In this document: positions 29,381 through 37,309 of the stretch, piece after piece
Numbering within the stretch: position 1 is the stretch's first letter
How the letters are laid out: the number at the start of each line of letters is the position of its first letter
Source of the DNA: Streptomyces sp. NBC_01481
GTDB lineage: Bacteria > Actinomycetota > Actinomycetes > Streptomycetales > Streptomycetaceae
Direction: 5' to 3'
NCBI RefSeq assembly: GCF_026339995.1
Contig: NZ_JAPEPT010000001.1
Coordinates: 1,624,501-1,688,500, forward strand
Length of the DNA stretch: 64,000 nucleotides
Made by a program: the position numbers and the translations under genes
Notes under the pieces: model-generated
What the model was told of the DNA's origin: nothing
Seen by the model: only the letters and a program-made list of their open reading frames with translations
Database searches by the model: none

Positions 29381-30544
29381 ATGGCACTCCAAGATCCAAC
29401 GAGCGAGCTGTCGGCCGATCCGTACGCCGCGTACGCGCGGCTCCGTGAGGCGGGCCCGGGACGGACGGGCTGCCCGCCTGGCTGATCACCCGCTACGACG
29501 ACGTACGACAGGCGCTTGCCGATCCCCGGCTCTCCCTGGACAAGCGCAACGCGGCCCCCGGCGGCTACTGGGGGCTCGCGCTGCCGCCGGCGCTGGACGC
29601 GAATCTGCTCAACATGGACCCGCCGGACCACACCCGTATTCGGCGGCTGGTGTCCCGTGCGTTCACCCCGCGCCGTATCGCGCAGTTGCGCGAGCCGATC
29701 CGGAAGACGGTCGACCAGCTGTTGGACGCCATCGCCCCGCAGGGCCACGCCGACCTCATCGCCTCGTACGCGGCGCCGCTGCCGATCACCGTCATCTGCG
29801 ACCTGCTCGGCGTGGCCTCGCAGGACCGGCGCGATTTCCGGGTGGACCGATGTCCTGGTTGCCCCGGACCCTGCCGAGCCGTCACGGGCGAAGGAAGCGA
29901 TCGGCGCCATGCTGGCGTTCTTCACCCAGCTCATCGCCCGCAAGCGGACCAGCCCGGCCGACGACCTGCTCTCCGCTCTGATCGCGGTACGCGATCAGGA
30001 AGACCGGCTGAGCGAGGACGAGTTGATGTCTCTGGCCTTCCTGATCCTCTTCGCCGGATACGAGAACACCGTCCACCTCATCGGAAACGCCACCCTGGCC
30101 CTGCTCAGCCATTCCGACCAGTTGGACGCGCTGCGCTCCGACCCCGCCCGACTGGGCGGCGCCGTCGAGGAGTTCGCCCGTTACGACGGCCCCGTCCCGC
30201 TGGCCATACGCCGCTTCCCCACCGAGGACATCACCATCGGCGGCGTCGTGATCCCGGCGGGCGAGACCGTCCTGCTCTCGCTCGCGGCCGCCCACCGCGA
30301 CCCGCACCGCTTCACCGAGCCCGACCGCCTCGACATCGGCCGCGACGCGACCGGTCACCTCGCCCTCGGCCACGGCATCCACTACTGCCTGGGTGCGCCC
30401 CTGGCCCGGCTGGAGACGGAGATCGCGCTGTCCGCGCTGCTGGAGCGGTTTCCGCGGCTGGAGCTCGACGTCCCGTACGGCGAACTGCGGTGGCGGCCCT
30501 CGATGCGTGCCCGAGGGCTGCTTGCCCTGCCGGTGCGCTACTGA
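29381..30544 (+). pseudogene. cytochrome P450 gene with two frameshifts
   Basis: The reading starts MALQDPTSELSADPYAAYARL and shifts at about 29460, where some residues before DGLPAWLITRYDDVRQAL are also missing. It shifts again at about 29840, between VASQDRRDFR and WTDVLVAPDP. The last part keeps the I-helix LFAGYENT, the K-helix EEFARYD and the heme-ligand loop LGHGIHYCLGAPLARLE, though with Leu where the heme-loop Phe is usual. It resembles bacterial class I P450s of the CYP105/107 kind. Two independent frameshifts make a sequencing artefact less likely. No ferredoxin gene is nearby. Confidence 0.8.
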
Positions 30545-30693
30545 TCAGCAGCGGCAGGCTCACAAGCCGGCAGGCTCACAAGTCGGCACGCCAACTTCGG
30601 CCGGATACCACCCACATGAGCGGCCGGACGAGGCCCGGCGTCCCGGAGTTGGCCGACACACTGAGAACCCCAGGACGTCAGAGGGAGGACCAG

Positions 30694-32055
30694 ATGGTTG
30701 CTGCGGAAGCAGTCCGGCCCGCCGATCTTGTCATCGAGGGGTGCATCGCCCTCGTACACGGCGAGCAGGGCGAGATCGACTTCGTCGAGGACGCGGCCGT
30801 CGTCGTACGCGGCCCGGTCATCGAGGCCGTCACCTCCGCGCGCGCCGCCGCCGAAGTCCCTGCCGTCGAGCGCATCGACGGCAGGGGACAACTCGCCATG
30901 CCCGGGCTGATCAACTGCCACACCCACTCACCCATGGTGGCGCTGCGCGGAATCGCCGAGGACATGCCGGTGGAGGAGTGGTTCAACGACTGGATCTGGC
31001 CCATCGAGTCCAACCTCACCGACCGGGTCGTCGAGCTGGGAGCGCGGCTCGCCTGCGCCGAGATGATCAGGGGCGGGGTGACGGCCTTCGCCGATCACTA
31101 CTTCGCGATGGACAAGGTCGCCGCCGCGGTGCGGGACAGCGGGCTGCGGGCAAGTCTCGGCCTGGCGTACTTCTCCAGCCAGGGCGCCGAGGGGCGGGAG
31201 CGGTCGCTCGACTTCGCGCTGCGGATGCGGGGTACGGCCGACGGCCGGATCACCACGTCACTGGCTCCCCATGCGCCGTACACCGTGGACGACGACGATC
31301 TCGCGATCACCGCCGCGCTCGCGCGCGAGCACGGGCTGTTGGTGCACATCCACGCCGCGGAGAACAAGGCACAGACGGACAACAGCCTTGCGCGGTGCGG
31401 GCGTACACCCGTCGAGGTGCTGGAACGGGCCGGGCTGCTGGATGTGGACATCCTCATCGCGCACGGAACCGGGATCATCGAGAAGGACCTGGCCGTGCTG
31501 GGGCGGGGCGGCGGGCGGATCGCCGTCGCCAGTGCGCCGAAGGGGTACCTCAAGTTCGCCTGGGACACGACGCCGATCCGGGCGCTCGCGTCCGCCGGGA
31601 TTCCCGTCGGGCTCGCCACGGACGGGGCCGCGTCGAACAACACCCTCGATGTGTGGGAGAGCATGACGCTCACGGCGCTGGTGCAGAAATCCGTCGAGGG
31701 TGATCCGGCCTGGCTGACCGCCCGGCAGGCGCTCGATCACGCCACGACGCAGAGCGCGCGGGCCATCGGGCTCGGCGAGCAGATCGGCGCTCTCGCGCCC
31801 GGGCGGCGGGCGGATCTGATCCTGGTGGATCTCAGCGGGCCGCACACGCAGCCGCTGCACGACATCGCGGCGACTCTGGTGCACAGCGTGCGCTCCGGGG
31901 ACGTACGCACCACAGTCGTCGACGGGCGGGTGCTGATGCGGGACCGGCGGCTGCTGACGGTCGACGTGCCCGCCATCGCAGCCGAACTCACCGAGCGGCT
32001 GCCCGCGTTGACCGAACGCCGCAAGGGCCGTCGTGTCCAGGACTACAACGGGTAG
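30694..32055 (+). CDS. amidohydrolase-family deaminase (TrzA/AtzA, MTA/SAH deaminase-like)
   Basis: The 453-residue cytoplasmic enzyme shows the metal site of the cytosine-deaminase-like amidohydrolases: NCHTHSPM near residue 72, HAPYTV, HIHAAEN (third His plus Glu), AHGTG, and ATDGAASNNTLD with the catalytic Asp. The N- and C-terminal beta-sandwich segments (ADLVIEGCIALVHG; RRADLILVDLSGPHTQPLHD) are complete. Likely substrates are aminated purines such as S-adenosylhomocysteine or 5'-methylthioadenosine, but the sequence does not fix this. GGGAGGA precedes the ATG at 30694. The frame is open upstream through the P450 pseudogene, which is accidental. Confidence 0.85.
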   Translation: MVAAEAVRPADLVIEGCIALVHGEQGEIDFVEDAAVVVRGPVIEAVTSARAAAEVPAVERIDGRGQLAMPGLINCHTHSPMVALRGIAEDMPVEEWFNDWIWPIESNLTDRVVELGARLACAEMIRGGVTAFADHYFAMDKVAAAVRDSGLRASLGLAYFSSQGAEGRERSLDFALRMRGTADGRITTSLAPHAPYTVDDDDLAITAALAREHGLLVHIHAAENKAQTDNSLARCGRTPVEVLERAGLLDVDILIAHGTGIIEKDLAVLGRGGGRIAVASAPKGYLKFAWDTTPIRALASAGIPVGLATDGAASNNTLDVWESMTLTALVQKSVEGDPAWLTARQALDHATTQSARAIGLGEQIGALAPGRRADLILVDLSGPHTQPLHDIAATLVHSVRSGDVRTTVVDGRVLMRDRRLLTVDVPAIAAELTERLPALTERRKGRRVQDYNG

Positions 32056-32194
32056 TCCGCGCCGCGAGGGATAGTTCGACAATCCGTCCACTCGATTGAG
32101 TGAAAGAACGATTTGCCATAACTCGAATGGCCTCATGGACGTTGGTTCGGGTGCGGGCGAGTGCCCGCGAACTTCTCCTGAAGGCAGGGAACCC

Positions 32195-32647
32195 ATGAGG
32201 CAGGTTCACCGAAAGGCTCTGGCCACCGTGATGCTCACGGGTGGCGCGCTCGCCATGGCCGGGCACGCTCACGCCGACTCCAACGGGGACGGCGGTGCAG
32301 CTCGTTCGCCCGGGCTGCTGACCGGCAACACGGTGCAGCTTCCGGTGAATGTCCCGGTCAACGTCTGCGGGAACACCGTCGATGCCGTGGGAGCGCCCAA
32401 CCCGGCCGCTGGGAACTCCTGCGCCAACACCCCCGGCAAGCCGCCCGTCCGCCCCCGGCCCGCCACCCCGCCGAAGCCCGCCGCGCCCCACACCTCCACA
32501 CCTGCTCCCGAGACCCCTGGACCCCCGGTGGGCCTCGCAGACACCGGCGCCGGACCGGGGACCGCCCTCGCCGCGCCCGCGGGTGCCGCCCTGCTGCTCG
32601 GCGGAATCGTCCTCTACCGCCGCGCCCGGTCCGCCGACACCCGCTAA
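32195..32647 (+). CDS. chaplin with one chaplin domain and an LADTG sorting signal
   Basis: The 150-residue product has a signal peptide (ALATVMLTGGALAMAGHAHA) and one chaplin domain (SPGLLTGNTVQLPVNVPVNV, then the C-G-N-T block and NSCANT, giving the two cysteines). A Pro-rich spacer of about 45 residues leads to the class E sortase motif LADTG, a membrane helix (ALAAPAGAALLLGGIVLY) and an RRAR tail. It should be secreted and covalently attached to the wall by sortase, helping to make the aerial surface hydrophobic. Classical wall-anchored chaplins (ChpA-C) have two chaplin domains, so this is a shorter form. AGGGA precedes the ATG. Confidence 0.88.
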   Translation: MRQVHRKALATVMLTGGALAMAGHAHADSNGDGGAARSPGLLTGNTVQLPVNVPVNVCGNTVDAVGAPNPAAGNSCANTPGKPPVRPRPATPPKPAAPHTSTPAPETPGPPVGLADTGAGPGTALAAPAGAALLLGGIVLYRRARSADTR

Positions 32648-33300
32648 AGCGCAGGCCGGGACCAGGACGCCAGTACCCCCTCTATCACCGCCGCCACCCG
32701 GGCCCGCGCTTCGTGGCGGGCGATCCCGGACATCAGCAGGGCGTCGTACTCCGAGTCGAGATGCCGTACGGAAGCCCGCACCGCGGCCGTGACCGCCCCC
32801 TCCTCCAGGGAACGGCCCGCCGCGGTGCGGCCCACCCTCCCGCTGCCGCGTGCCGAAGCGTGCGCCGCGACATCCTGAGCCCGGGCGGGCGGACAGCCCG
32901 GGAACAGCCGCAGGATCTCCGCCGCGAACGAGGCCGTGAACCGCACGTCCTCGGCAGCCCGGCGCACCGCGTCCCGCTCCCGGCGTCTCGCCCGGGCGTC
33001 CGCGTCGGCCAGGCACGCCGACTCGGCGCGGACCAGCGCCGTCTCCTCGACGAGCAGCCCCTGTCGTTCGTACCGCTTGCGGCGGCGGCTGAAGCGGACC
33101 ACGACCGCGCACAGCGAACTCGCCTCGCGGGCACGCCGGGTGAGTGCCGCGCTGCCCCGCGGCAGGAATACGAGATGAGCGAGGTCGGCGCAGTCCAGGC
33201 AGACGGGCGCGTTGAACTCCAGCAGATGCATGGGCAGCGGCCCCTGACGGCACTCCCGGCAGTGCCGCCCTTTCAGCGGCTGGATCACCACCAGGTCCAT
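32644..33300 (-). CDS. DUF2293 domain protein
   Basis: The 218-residue protein begins MDLVVIQPLKGRHCRECRQG. It has a zinc-ribbon-like pair of Cys pairs (CRECxxG and CLDCADL) around 13-50, a basic central region (RFSRRRKRYERQGLLVEETAL) and a C-terminal DUF2293 helical domain (FAAEILRLFPGCPPARAQDV onward to YDALLMSGIARHEARARV). GGAGGG sits four bases before the ATG at 33300; an extended reading to 33432 overlaps the opposite pseudogene. The function is unknown. The stop overlaps that of the chaplin gene by four bases. Confidence 0.8.
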   Translation of the reverse strand: MDLVVIQPLKGRHCRECRQGPLPMHLLEFNAPVCLDCADLAHLVFLPRGSAALTRRAREASSLCAVVVRFSRRRKRYERQGLLVEETALVRAESACLADADARARRRERDAVRRAAEDVRFTASFAAEILRLFPGCPPARAQDVAAHASARGSGRVGRTAAGRSLEEGAVTAAVRASVRHLDSEYDALLMSGIARHEARARVAAVIEGVLASWSRPAL

Positions 33301-33315
33301 GTACCCTCCGCTCCC

Positions 33316-33586
33316 ATGACGCTGCGCTGTGCCGTACTCGACGACTACCAGGATGTCGCGCTCTCGGATCACCGGAGCGGGCTCGGATGTCTTCGACCAC
33401 GAGCCGCTGCCCGCCGACGATCCGCTGCGCACCGCGCCGAACTTCCTCGGGCTGCCGCACCTCGGCTACGTCACCCGGCGCAACTACGAGGCGTACTTCC
33501 AGGGGGCCCTCGAGGACATCGCGGCCCATCTCGCAGGCCGGCCCGTCCGGTTGCTCAGCGCACGCCCGGCGCCGCCGCCCCGATGA
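33316..33586 (+). pseudogene. D-2-hydroxyacid dehydrogenase gene with a large internal deletion
   Basis: The first 15 or so codons (MTLRCAVLDDYQDVALS) are the usual N-terminus of this dehydrogenase family. The sequence then jumps, between 33363 and 33382 and into another frame, to the family's C-terminal end: ITGAGSDVFDHEPLPADDPL, then PHLGYVTRRNYEAYFQGALE. About 230 codons containing the NAD-binding domain and catalytic residues are gone. The two genes at this point are divergent with 15 bp between their starts. Confidence 0.82.
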
Positions 33587-34013
33587 ACTCGGACAGCGTC
33601 TCGCGGGCCTGCTCCGAACGCTGCGAGCGGTCCGCCTCGTCCGGTGCCTCGTGCATGCAGTTCGTCACCTCGAAGGCGGACGCGGCCAGTTCGAGCGCCT
33701 GGGTGTCGTCGCAGACCAACTGGACGCGGATCAGCGCCTGATGGGCGGTGGAGCGCAGCCGGTAGGAGTCGATGCGCGCCCCCTCGGCCACCGCGCTGCC
33801 CGGTGACTCTTGGGCCCGGTGCCAGCGGTCGTTCTGGCCGCGCCGGTAGTCGACGAGCGCGCCGGCGAAGGCGCTGTAGGCGGAGATCCGCTCCTGGCGC
33901 AGCTGTTCGGCGCGGCTGAGGGCGGCCGTGCGCTCGGCCGTATGGCGCTGGAAGAAATGCGTGGCCACCGAGCCGAGCAGCGTGCCGATGACCGCGATGA
34001 CGGCTGTCTCCAT
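33555..34013 (-). CDS. membrane-anchored hypothetical protein
   Basis: The 152-residue product starts METAVIAVIGTLLGSVATHF, one N-terminal membrane segment. A long helical charged region follows (QRHTAERTAALSRAEQLRQE; AYSAFAGALVDYRRGQNDRW), likely cytoplasmic and coiled-coil in part. Similar short proteins occur in many Streptomyces without assigned function. GGGGAG lies nine bases before the ATG at 34013. The 3' end overlaps the end of the 2-hydroxyacid dehydrogenase pseudogene by about 30 bases on the opposite strand. Confidence 0.65.
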   Translation of the reverse strand: METAVIAVIGTLLGSVATHFFQRHTAERTAALSRAEQLRQERISAYSAFAGALVDYRRGQNDRWHRAQESPGSAVAEGARIDSYRLRSTAHQALIRVQLVCDDTQALELAASAFEVTNCMHEAPDEADRSQRSEQARETLSEFIGAAAPGVR

Positions 34014-34107
34014 GGTGCGAACTCCCCGAGGGATCTGAGCCGGTGACGGAGGTGAGGGATGAATAATCGTTCGAGTGTGCGTGAGCCGTCTTGATACCTT
34101 GATCGAC

Positions 34108-34839
34108 GTGGCGAAACTCAATCAGATCATCGCAGTCGAGAAAGGCGTCAAGTCCAAGGCGCACCAGGACCTGACGGCCGCCCATCACGGGCTCCAGAAG
34201 CCCGCGCTGCTGGCCGGAATCTCGCGTACGTACCAGGCCAAGGACGAGGAGGGCGAGCAGCTCCCGCCCGAGTCCACGCGAGTCCAGGTCAAGGCCGAGG
34301 ACGTGCTGCGCGAGACCGCGAAGACGCTGACCCGGCTGTTCGACGTGACCGCCACGAAGGACTGGGCCAACTGCGCGGCGCGTGCCGATGTGACCGTGGA
34401 CGGACGCGTCCTGGTGAGCGATGTGCCGGTCGCGTATCTCCTGTTCCTGGAGAAGCAGCTCACCGACATCAACACCTTTGTGCGTAAGCTGCCGGTGCTC
34501 GACGCCTCGGAGTCGTGGACGCAGGACCCGTCGACGGACGCCTGGAAGACGGAGGCGGTGCGCACGCTCCGTACGAAGAAGGTGCCGCGCAACCATGTGA
34601 AGGCCGAGGCGACGGAGAAGCACCCGGCGCAGGTCGAGGTGTACTACGAGGACATACCGGTCGGTTACTGGACGACGGTGAAGTTCTCCGGAGCGCTGCC
34701 GGCCCGGCGGGTGAACGAGTTGCTGGAGCGGGTGGAGAAGCTTCAGCAGGCCGTGAAGTTCGCCCGCGAGGAGGCCAACGGCGCGGAGGTCACCGACCAG
34801 CGGGTGGGTGACGCCGTGTTCGGCTACCTGTTCGGGTAG
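34108..34839 (+). CDS. DUF7873 family protein
   Basis: The 243-residue protein starts MAKLNQIIAVEKGVKSKAHQ and is very close to a strongly conserved Streptomyces family that I recall as DUF7873. It is cytoplasmic, highly charged, and has segments such as LTRLFDVTATKDWANCAARA and YYEDIPVGYWTTVKFSGALP. The function is unknown. GTG at 34108 is ten bases after a TGATAC that could be a -10 box, so a nearly leaderless transcript is possible. A strong hairpin follows, then the tRNA-like tract. Confidence 0.8.
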   Translation: MAKLNQIIAVEKGVKSKAHQDLTAAHHGLQKPALLAGISRTYQAKDEEGEQLPPESTRVQVKAEDVLRETAKTLTRLFDVTATKDWANCAARADVTVDGRVLVSDVPVAYLLFLEKQLTDINTFVRKLPVLDASESWTQDPSTDAWKTEAVRTLRTKKVPRNHVKAEATEKHPAQVEVYYEDIPVGYWTTVKFSGALPARRVNELLERVEKLQQAVKFAREEANGAEVTDQRVGDAVFGYLFG

Positions 34840-34850
34840 CCTCAATGACT

Positions 34851-34876
34851 CCCCGTCCGCCTGTGTGCGGGCGGGG
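34851..34876. terminator. terminator hairpin after the DUF7873 gene
   Basis: CCCCGTCCGC pairs with GCGGGCGGGG (ten pairs, one G-T) around the loop CTGTGT, 11 bases after the stop. Confidence 0.8.
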
Positions 34877-35190
34877 TGCGCGAGGAGCGCAAGCTGAAAC
34901 TGAAGCTTGTCGTGACTGCGCGGTTCCAGTGGAGGTTCGAGTCCTCCCCGCGGCATTTTCCGTAACGACGGGCCGCGGTAGCCCAACTCGGCAGAGGCAG
35001 ACCGCGATCAATCTCAGACTATTGCTCCAGACTCAGCATTCGCCGCCGATCGCCGGATCGACCGGGCCCAGGCCCCGGTGCGTCGAAATGCCGGTTCAAG
35101 TCCGGCCCGCGCAGCTCGATGTGCGGTGGTCCAAAGGCAGGACGCGGCGACATGATGACTGACCTGGGTTCTCAAGCGTGCCGGCGTGCG
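34877..35190 (+). other. tract of tRNA-like fragments (degenerate tRNA array?)
   Basis: This gene-free tract contains several pieces with tRNA-like signatures but no complete tRNA. At 34931-34947 GGAGG-TTCGAGT-CCTCC is a perfect T-arm, followed by CCGCGGC-A, the form of a 3' acceptor strand. At 34972-34998 GCCGCGG-TA-GCC...GGC looks like a 5' acceptor plus D-arm. At 35062-35078 CCGGG-CCCAGGC-CCCGG has a 5-bp stem and 7-base loop like an anticodon arm (reading CAG, but lacking U33). At 35090-35106 GCCGG-TTCAAGT-CCGGC is a second T-arm. At 35129-35143 GTCC-AAAGGCA-GGAC resembles a D-arm. Acceptor strands do not pair within any single unit. The remaining bases to 35297 are the cupin gene's upstream region, with a GGGGGC/GCCCCC hairpin. 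Confidence 0.4.
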
Positions 35191-35297
35191 ACATGGGCGG
35201 CATCACAGGGCTCGGGGGCCGGCTACGCCCCCGGGCCCGCTCCCGTTTTCCGGTACGTTGGGGCCGTTTTTGGCGACGTGGCTGACTGGAGGATTCC

Positions 35298-35762
35298 ATG
35301 GGCTTCAAGGACAGAACGCGCACGGCGATGGTCCTGGCCGGGTGCCTCGCGGCGCTCGCGACCGTGCCGTCCGCGGCGAACGCCACGCCCGGCAGCGGCG
35401 TTTCGGGCACGATCCTCGCGCAGGGCGTCTCGGAGGGGACCCTCAAGCTCAAGGCCAGGGGGAAGACGGATGTGGTCGTACGGACGATCACGATCGCCCC
35501 GGGCGGTTCCACCGGCTGGCACTCGCACGCCGGGCAGGTTCTCGCCGTCGTCAAGTCCGGGACGCTGACGCGGACTCTGGACGACTGCTCCGTGGAGGTC
35601 ACCACCGCGGGTAAGGCCTTCGTCGAGCCGTCCGGGCCGCGGCACCGGCACATCGGGAGCAACCTGGGCAGCGAGCCGCTGGTGCTGTATGTGACCTATC
35701 TGCTGCCCCAGGGCAGCCCGTTGTCGAACGACGCGGACGCGCCGCCGTGCGCCGGTAAGTAG
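35298..35762 (+). CDS. secreted cupin-domain protein
   Basis: The 154-residue product has a signal peptide (TAMVLAGCLAALATVPSAANA) and a cupin barrel. The first cupin motif appears as GGSTGWHSHAGQVLAVVKSG, with two His as likely metal ligands; the second appears as EPSGPRHRHIGSN. It is therefore probably an extracytoplasmic metal-binding cupin. Substrate or binding role is unknown. GGAGG is placed five bases before the ATG at 35298. It ends four bases before the uridine-kinase-like gene and may share its transcript. Confidence 0.8.
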   Translation: MGFKDRTRTAMVLAGCLAALATVPSAANATPGSGVSGTILAQGVSEGTLKLKARGKTDVVVRTITIAPGGSTGWHSHAGQVLAVVKSGTLTRTLDDCSVEVTTAGKAFVEPSGPRHRHIGSNLGSEPLVLYVTYLLPQGSPLSNDADAPPCAGK

Positions 35763-35765
35763 GCC

Positions 35766-36404
35766 ATGAGATTCGAGGCGATCACCTGGGAGCGGCTGGC
35801 CGGGGCCATCGCCGACAAGGCCATGGAGTCCAAGGCCGAGGACGGCAGCTCCCGGCTGCGGATCGGCATCGACGGGGCGCCCGCCGCGCAGACCGGGGAG
35901 CTTGCAGGACTGATCGGGGAGGCGCTGCGCGTGCGCGGGCGGGGCGTCCTCGTCGTCGGGACCGCAGGGTTTCTGCGCCCCGCCTCGCTGCGGTTCGAGT
36001 ACGGGCGCGAGGACCCCGAGACGTACTACAGCGGCTGGTACGACACCGGGGCGCTGTGGCGGGAGGTCTTCGGGCCGCTGGAGGTGGGCGGCAGCGGGCG
36101 GGTGCTGCCCGATCTGTGGGACCCCGTGAGCGACCGGGCCACCCGCAGCGCCCACATCGAACTCCCGCCCGGCGGTGTGCTGTTGCTGCACGGTCCTTTC
36201 CTGCTCGGACACTGGTTCCCGTTCGATCTGAGCGTGCATCTGCGGCTGTCGCCCGCGGCGCTGCGGCGGCGTATGCAGGAGAGCGAGCGCTGGACACTGC
36301 CCGCCTTCGAGCGGTACGAGGACGAGGTGGGACCCGGGGACGTCGCGGATGTGCTCGTACGGGCCGATGATCCGCGTCATCCCGCATGGGGCGGCCTGCG
36401 CTGA
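35766..36404 (+). CDS. uridine kinase-like protein with a degenerate P-loop
   Basis: The 212-residue protein resembles the actinobacterial uridine kinase-like P-loop NTPases: LRIGIDGAPAAQTGELAGLI at the P-loop position, the SGWYDTGALWREVFGPLE region, and GVLLLHGPFLLGHWFPFDLS. The usual GxxxxGK(S/T) is not present; the Lys position reads Gln (AAQTG). Nucleotide binding or catalysis is therefore doubtful. It follows the cupin gene by a few bases. Its 3' end overlaps the 3' end of the convergent sugar kinase gene by 28 bases. Confidence 0.72.
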   Translation: MRFEAITWERLAGAIADKAMESKAEDGSSRLRIGIDGAPAAQTGELAGLIGEALRVRGRGVLVVGTAGFLRPASLRFEYGREDPETYYSGWYDTGALWREVFGPLEVGGSGRVLPDLWDPVSDRATRSAHIELPPGGVLLLHGPFLLGHWFPFDLSVHLRLSPAALRRRMQESERWTLPAFERYEDEVGPGDVADVLVRADDPRHPAWGGLR

Positions 36405-37309
36405 TCCGGCCGGCCGCCGGTCAGTGTCACCGCATCCGCGCCCGCCCGGCAGCCCTCGGCCGCTGCCGTCGCCGCGTCCGCGCCCGCGAGCCGGGCGGCG
36501 AGGAACGCGCCCGTGAAGGCGTCGCCCGCGCCCGTCGAGTCCACCGCTTCGGCAGGGACGGAGGGGACATGGGCCGTGACGGTGCCCGACTCCGCGACCA
36601 GGGCACCGCCGGCACCCAGTGTCACGACCGTGAGCGGGACATGGCGACTCAGCTTCGCCGCGGCGTCTGCCGGGTCCGGCAGGCCGGTCAGCAGGCGGGC
36701 CTCGTCGGCGTTGGGAAGGAGGATGTCCGCGCCGGAGAGAGCCGCCAGCATCCGGTCCACGCCCAGCACGGAGATGAAGCCCGCCGATGCCGGGTCCACG
36801 CTCACCGTAATGCCGAGCGCTCGCGCCGACTCCAGGGCGAGCAGGGCCAGTTGGCGGCTGGTGTCGGCGAAGAGCAGATAGCCGGACAGATGCAGATGTC
36901 CGACCCCGCCGAGCAGCGACGGCGACCAGTCGGCGGGGGACAGGCGCAGCACCGCGCCGCTGTCGGTGAGGAAGGTCCGCTCCGCGCTCTCGTCGACGAG
37001 GGCGATGACCGTGGCCGTCGGGGCCTCGGCGTCCGGGACGAGGAGCGGCCCTACGCCGGCGGCCCGCAGCCGCGCGTCGTGCCAGCCCGCCTCCTCCTGA
37101 CCGACCCGCGCCAGCAGCCGTACGTCCCGGCAGCCCCAACGCGCCGCCCAGCAGGCCACGTTGGCCCCCGCACCGCCCGGCAGGATACGGATCGCGGCCG
37201 CCGTGTCCGTCCCCCTGGCGAGCGGCGCCCGATGCCGGGCCACCACGTCGGTGACCACATCGCCGATGACGAGCAGGGCATCCGCGCCCGCAGCCCCTGG
37301 GACCGTCAC
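36377..37309 (-). CDS. psuK: PfkB-family kinase, probably pseudouridine kinase
   Basis: The 310-residue kinase has PfkB signatures: the N-terminal VIGDVVTDVVARHRAPLARG, the GGAGANVACWAARWG motif, and the C-terminal DSTGAGDAFTGAFLAARLAG with the catalytic Asp and anion hole. GTG at 37309 overlaps the stop of the upstream psuG gene by GTGA, so translation is coupled. Next to a pseudouridine-5'-phosphate glycosidase, a PfkB kinase is most likely the pseudouridine kinase that makes the glycosidase substrate. Sequence alone would also allow a ribokinase or adenosine kinase. Confidence 0.8.
   Translation of the reverse strand: MTVPGAAGADALLVIGDVVTDVVARHRAPLARGTDTAAAIRILPGGAGANVACWAARWGCRDVRLLARVGQEEAGWHDARLRAAGVGPLLVPDAEAPTATVIALVDESAERTFLTDSGAVLRLSPADWSPSLLGGVGHLHLSGYLLFADTSRQLALLALESARALGITVSVDPASAGFISVLGVDRMLAALSGADILLPNADEARLLTGLPDPADAAAKLSRHVPLTVVTLGAGGALVAESGTVTAHVPSVPAEAVDSTGAGDAFTGAFLAARLAGADAATAAAEGCRAGADAVTLTGGRPDQRRPPHAG

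Noticed and set aside
29082..29489. Full 135-codon minus-strand frame as an intact gene
   Set aside because: Only the last 65 or so codons match an SDR C-terminus; the rest is antisense to the start of the P450 pseudogene.
29614..32055. One 813-codon frame joining P450 and amidohydrolase
   Set aside because: The frame is open by chance across the P450 second frameshift and the intergenic gap; the amidohydrolase has its own ATG and ribosome site at 30694.
34877..35190. Annotating individual tRNA genes in the tRNA-like tract
   Set aside because: Acceptor strands do not pair within any unit, the anticodon-like loop lacks U33, and intact cloverleafs cannot be drawn; it is reported only as a tract of fragments.
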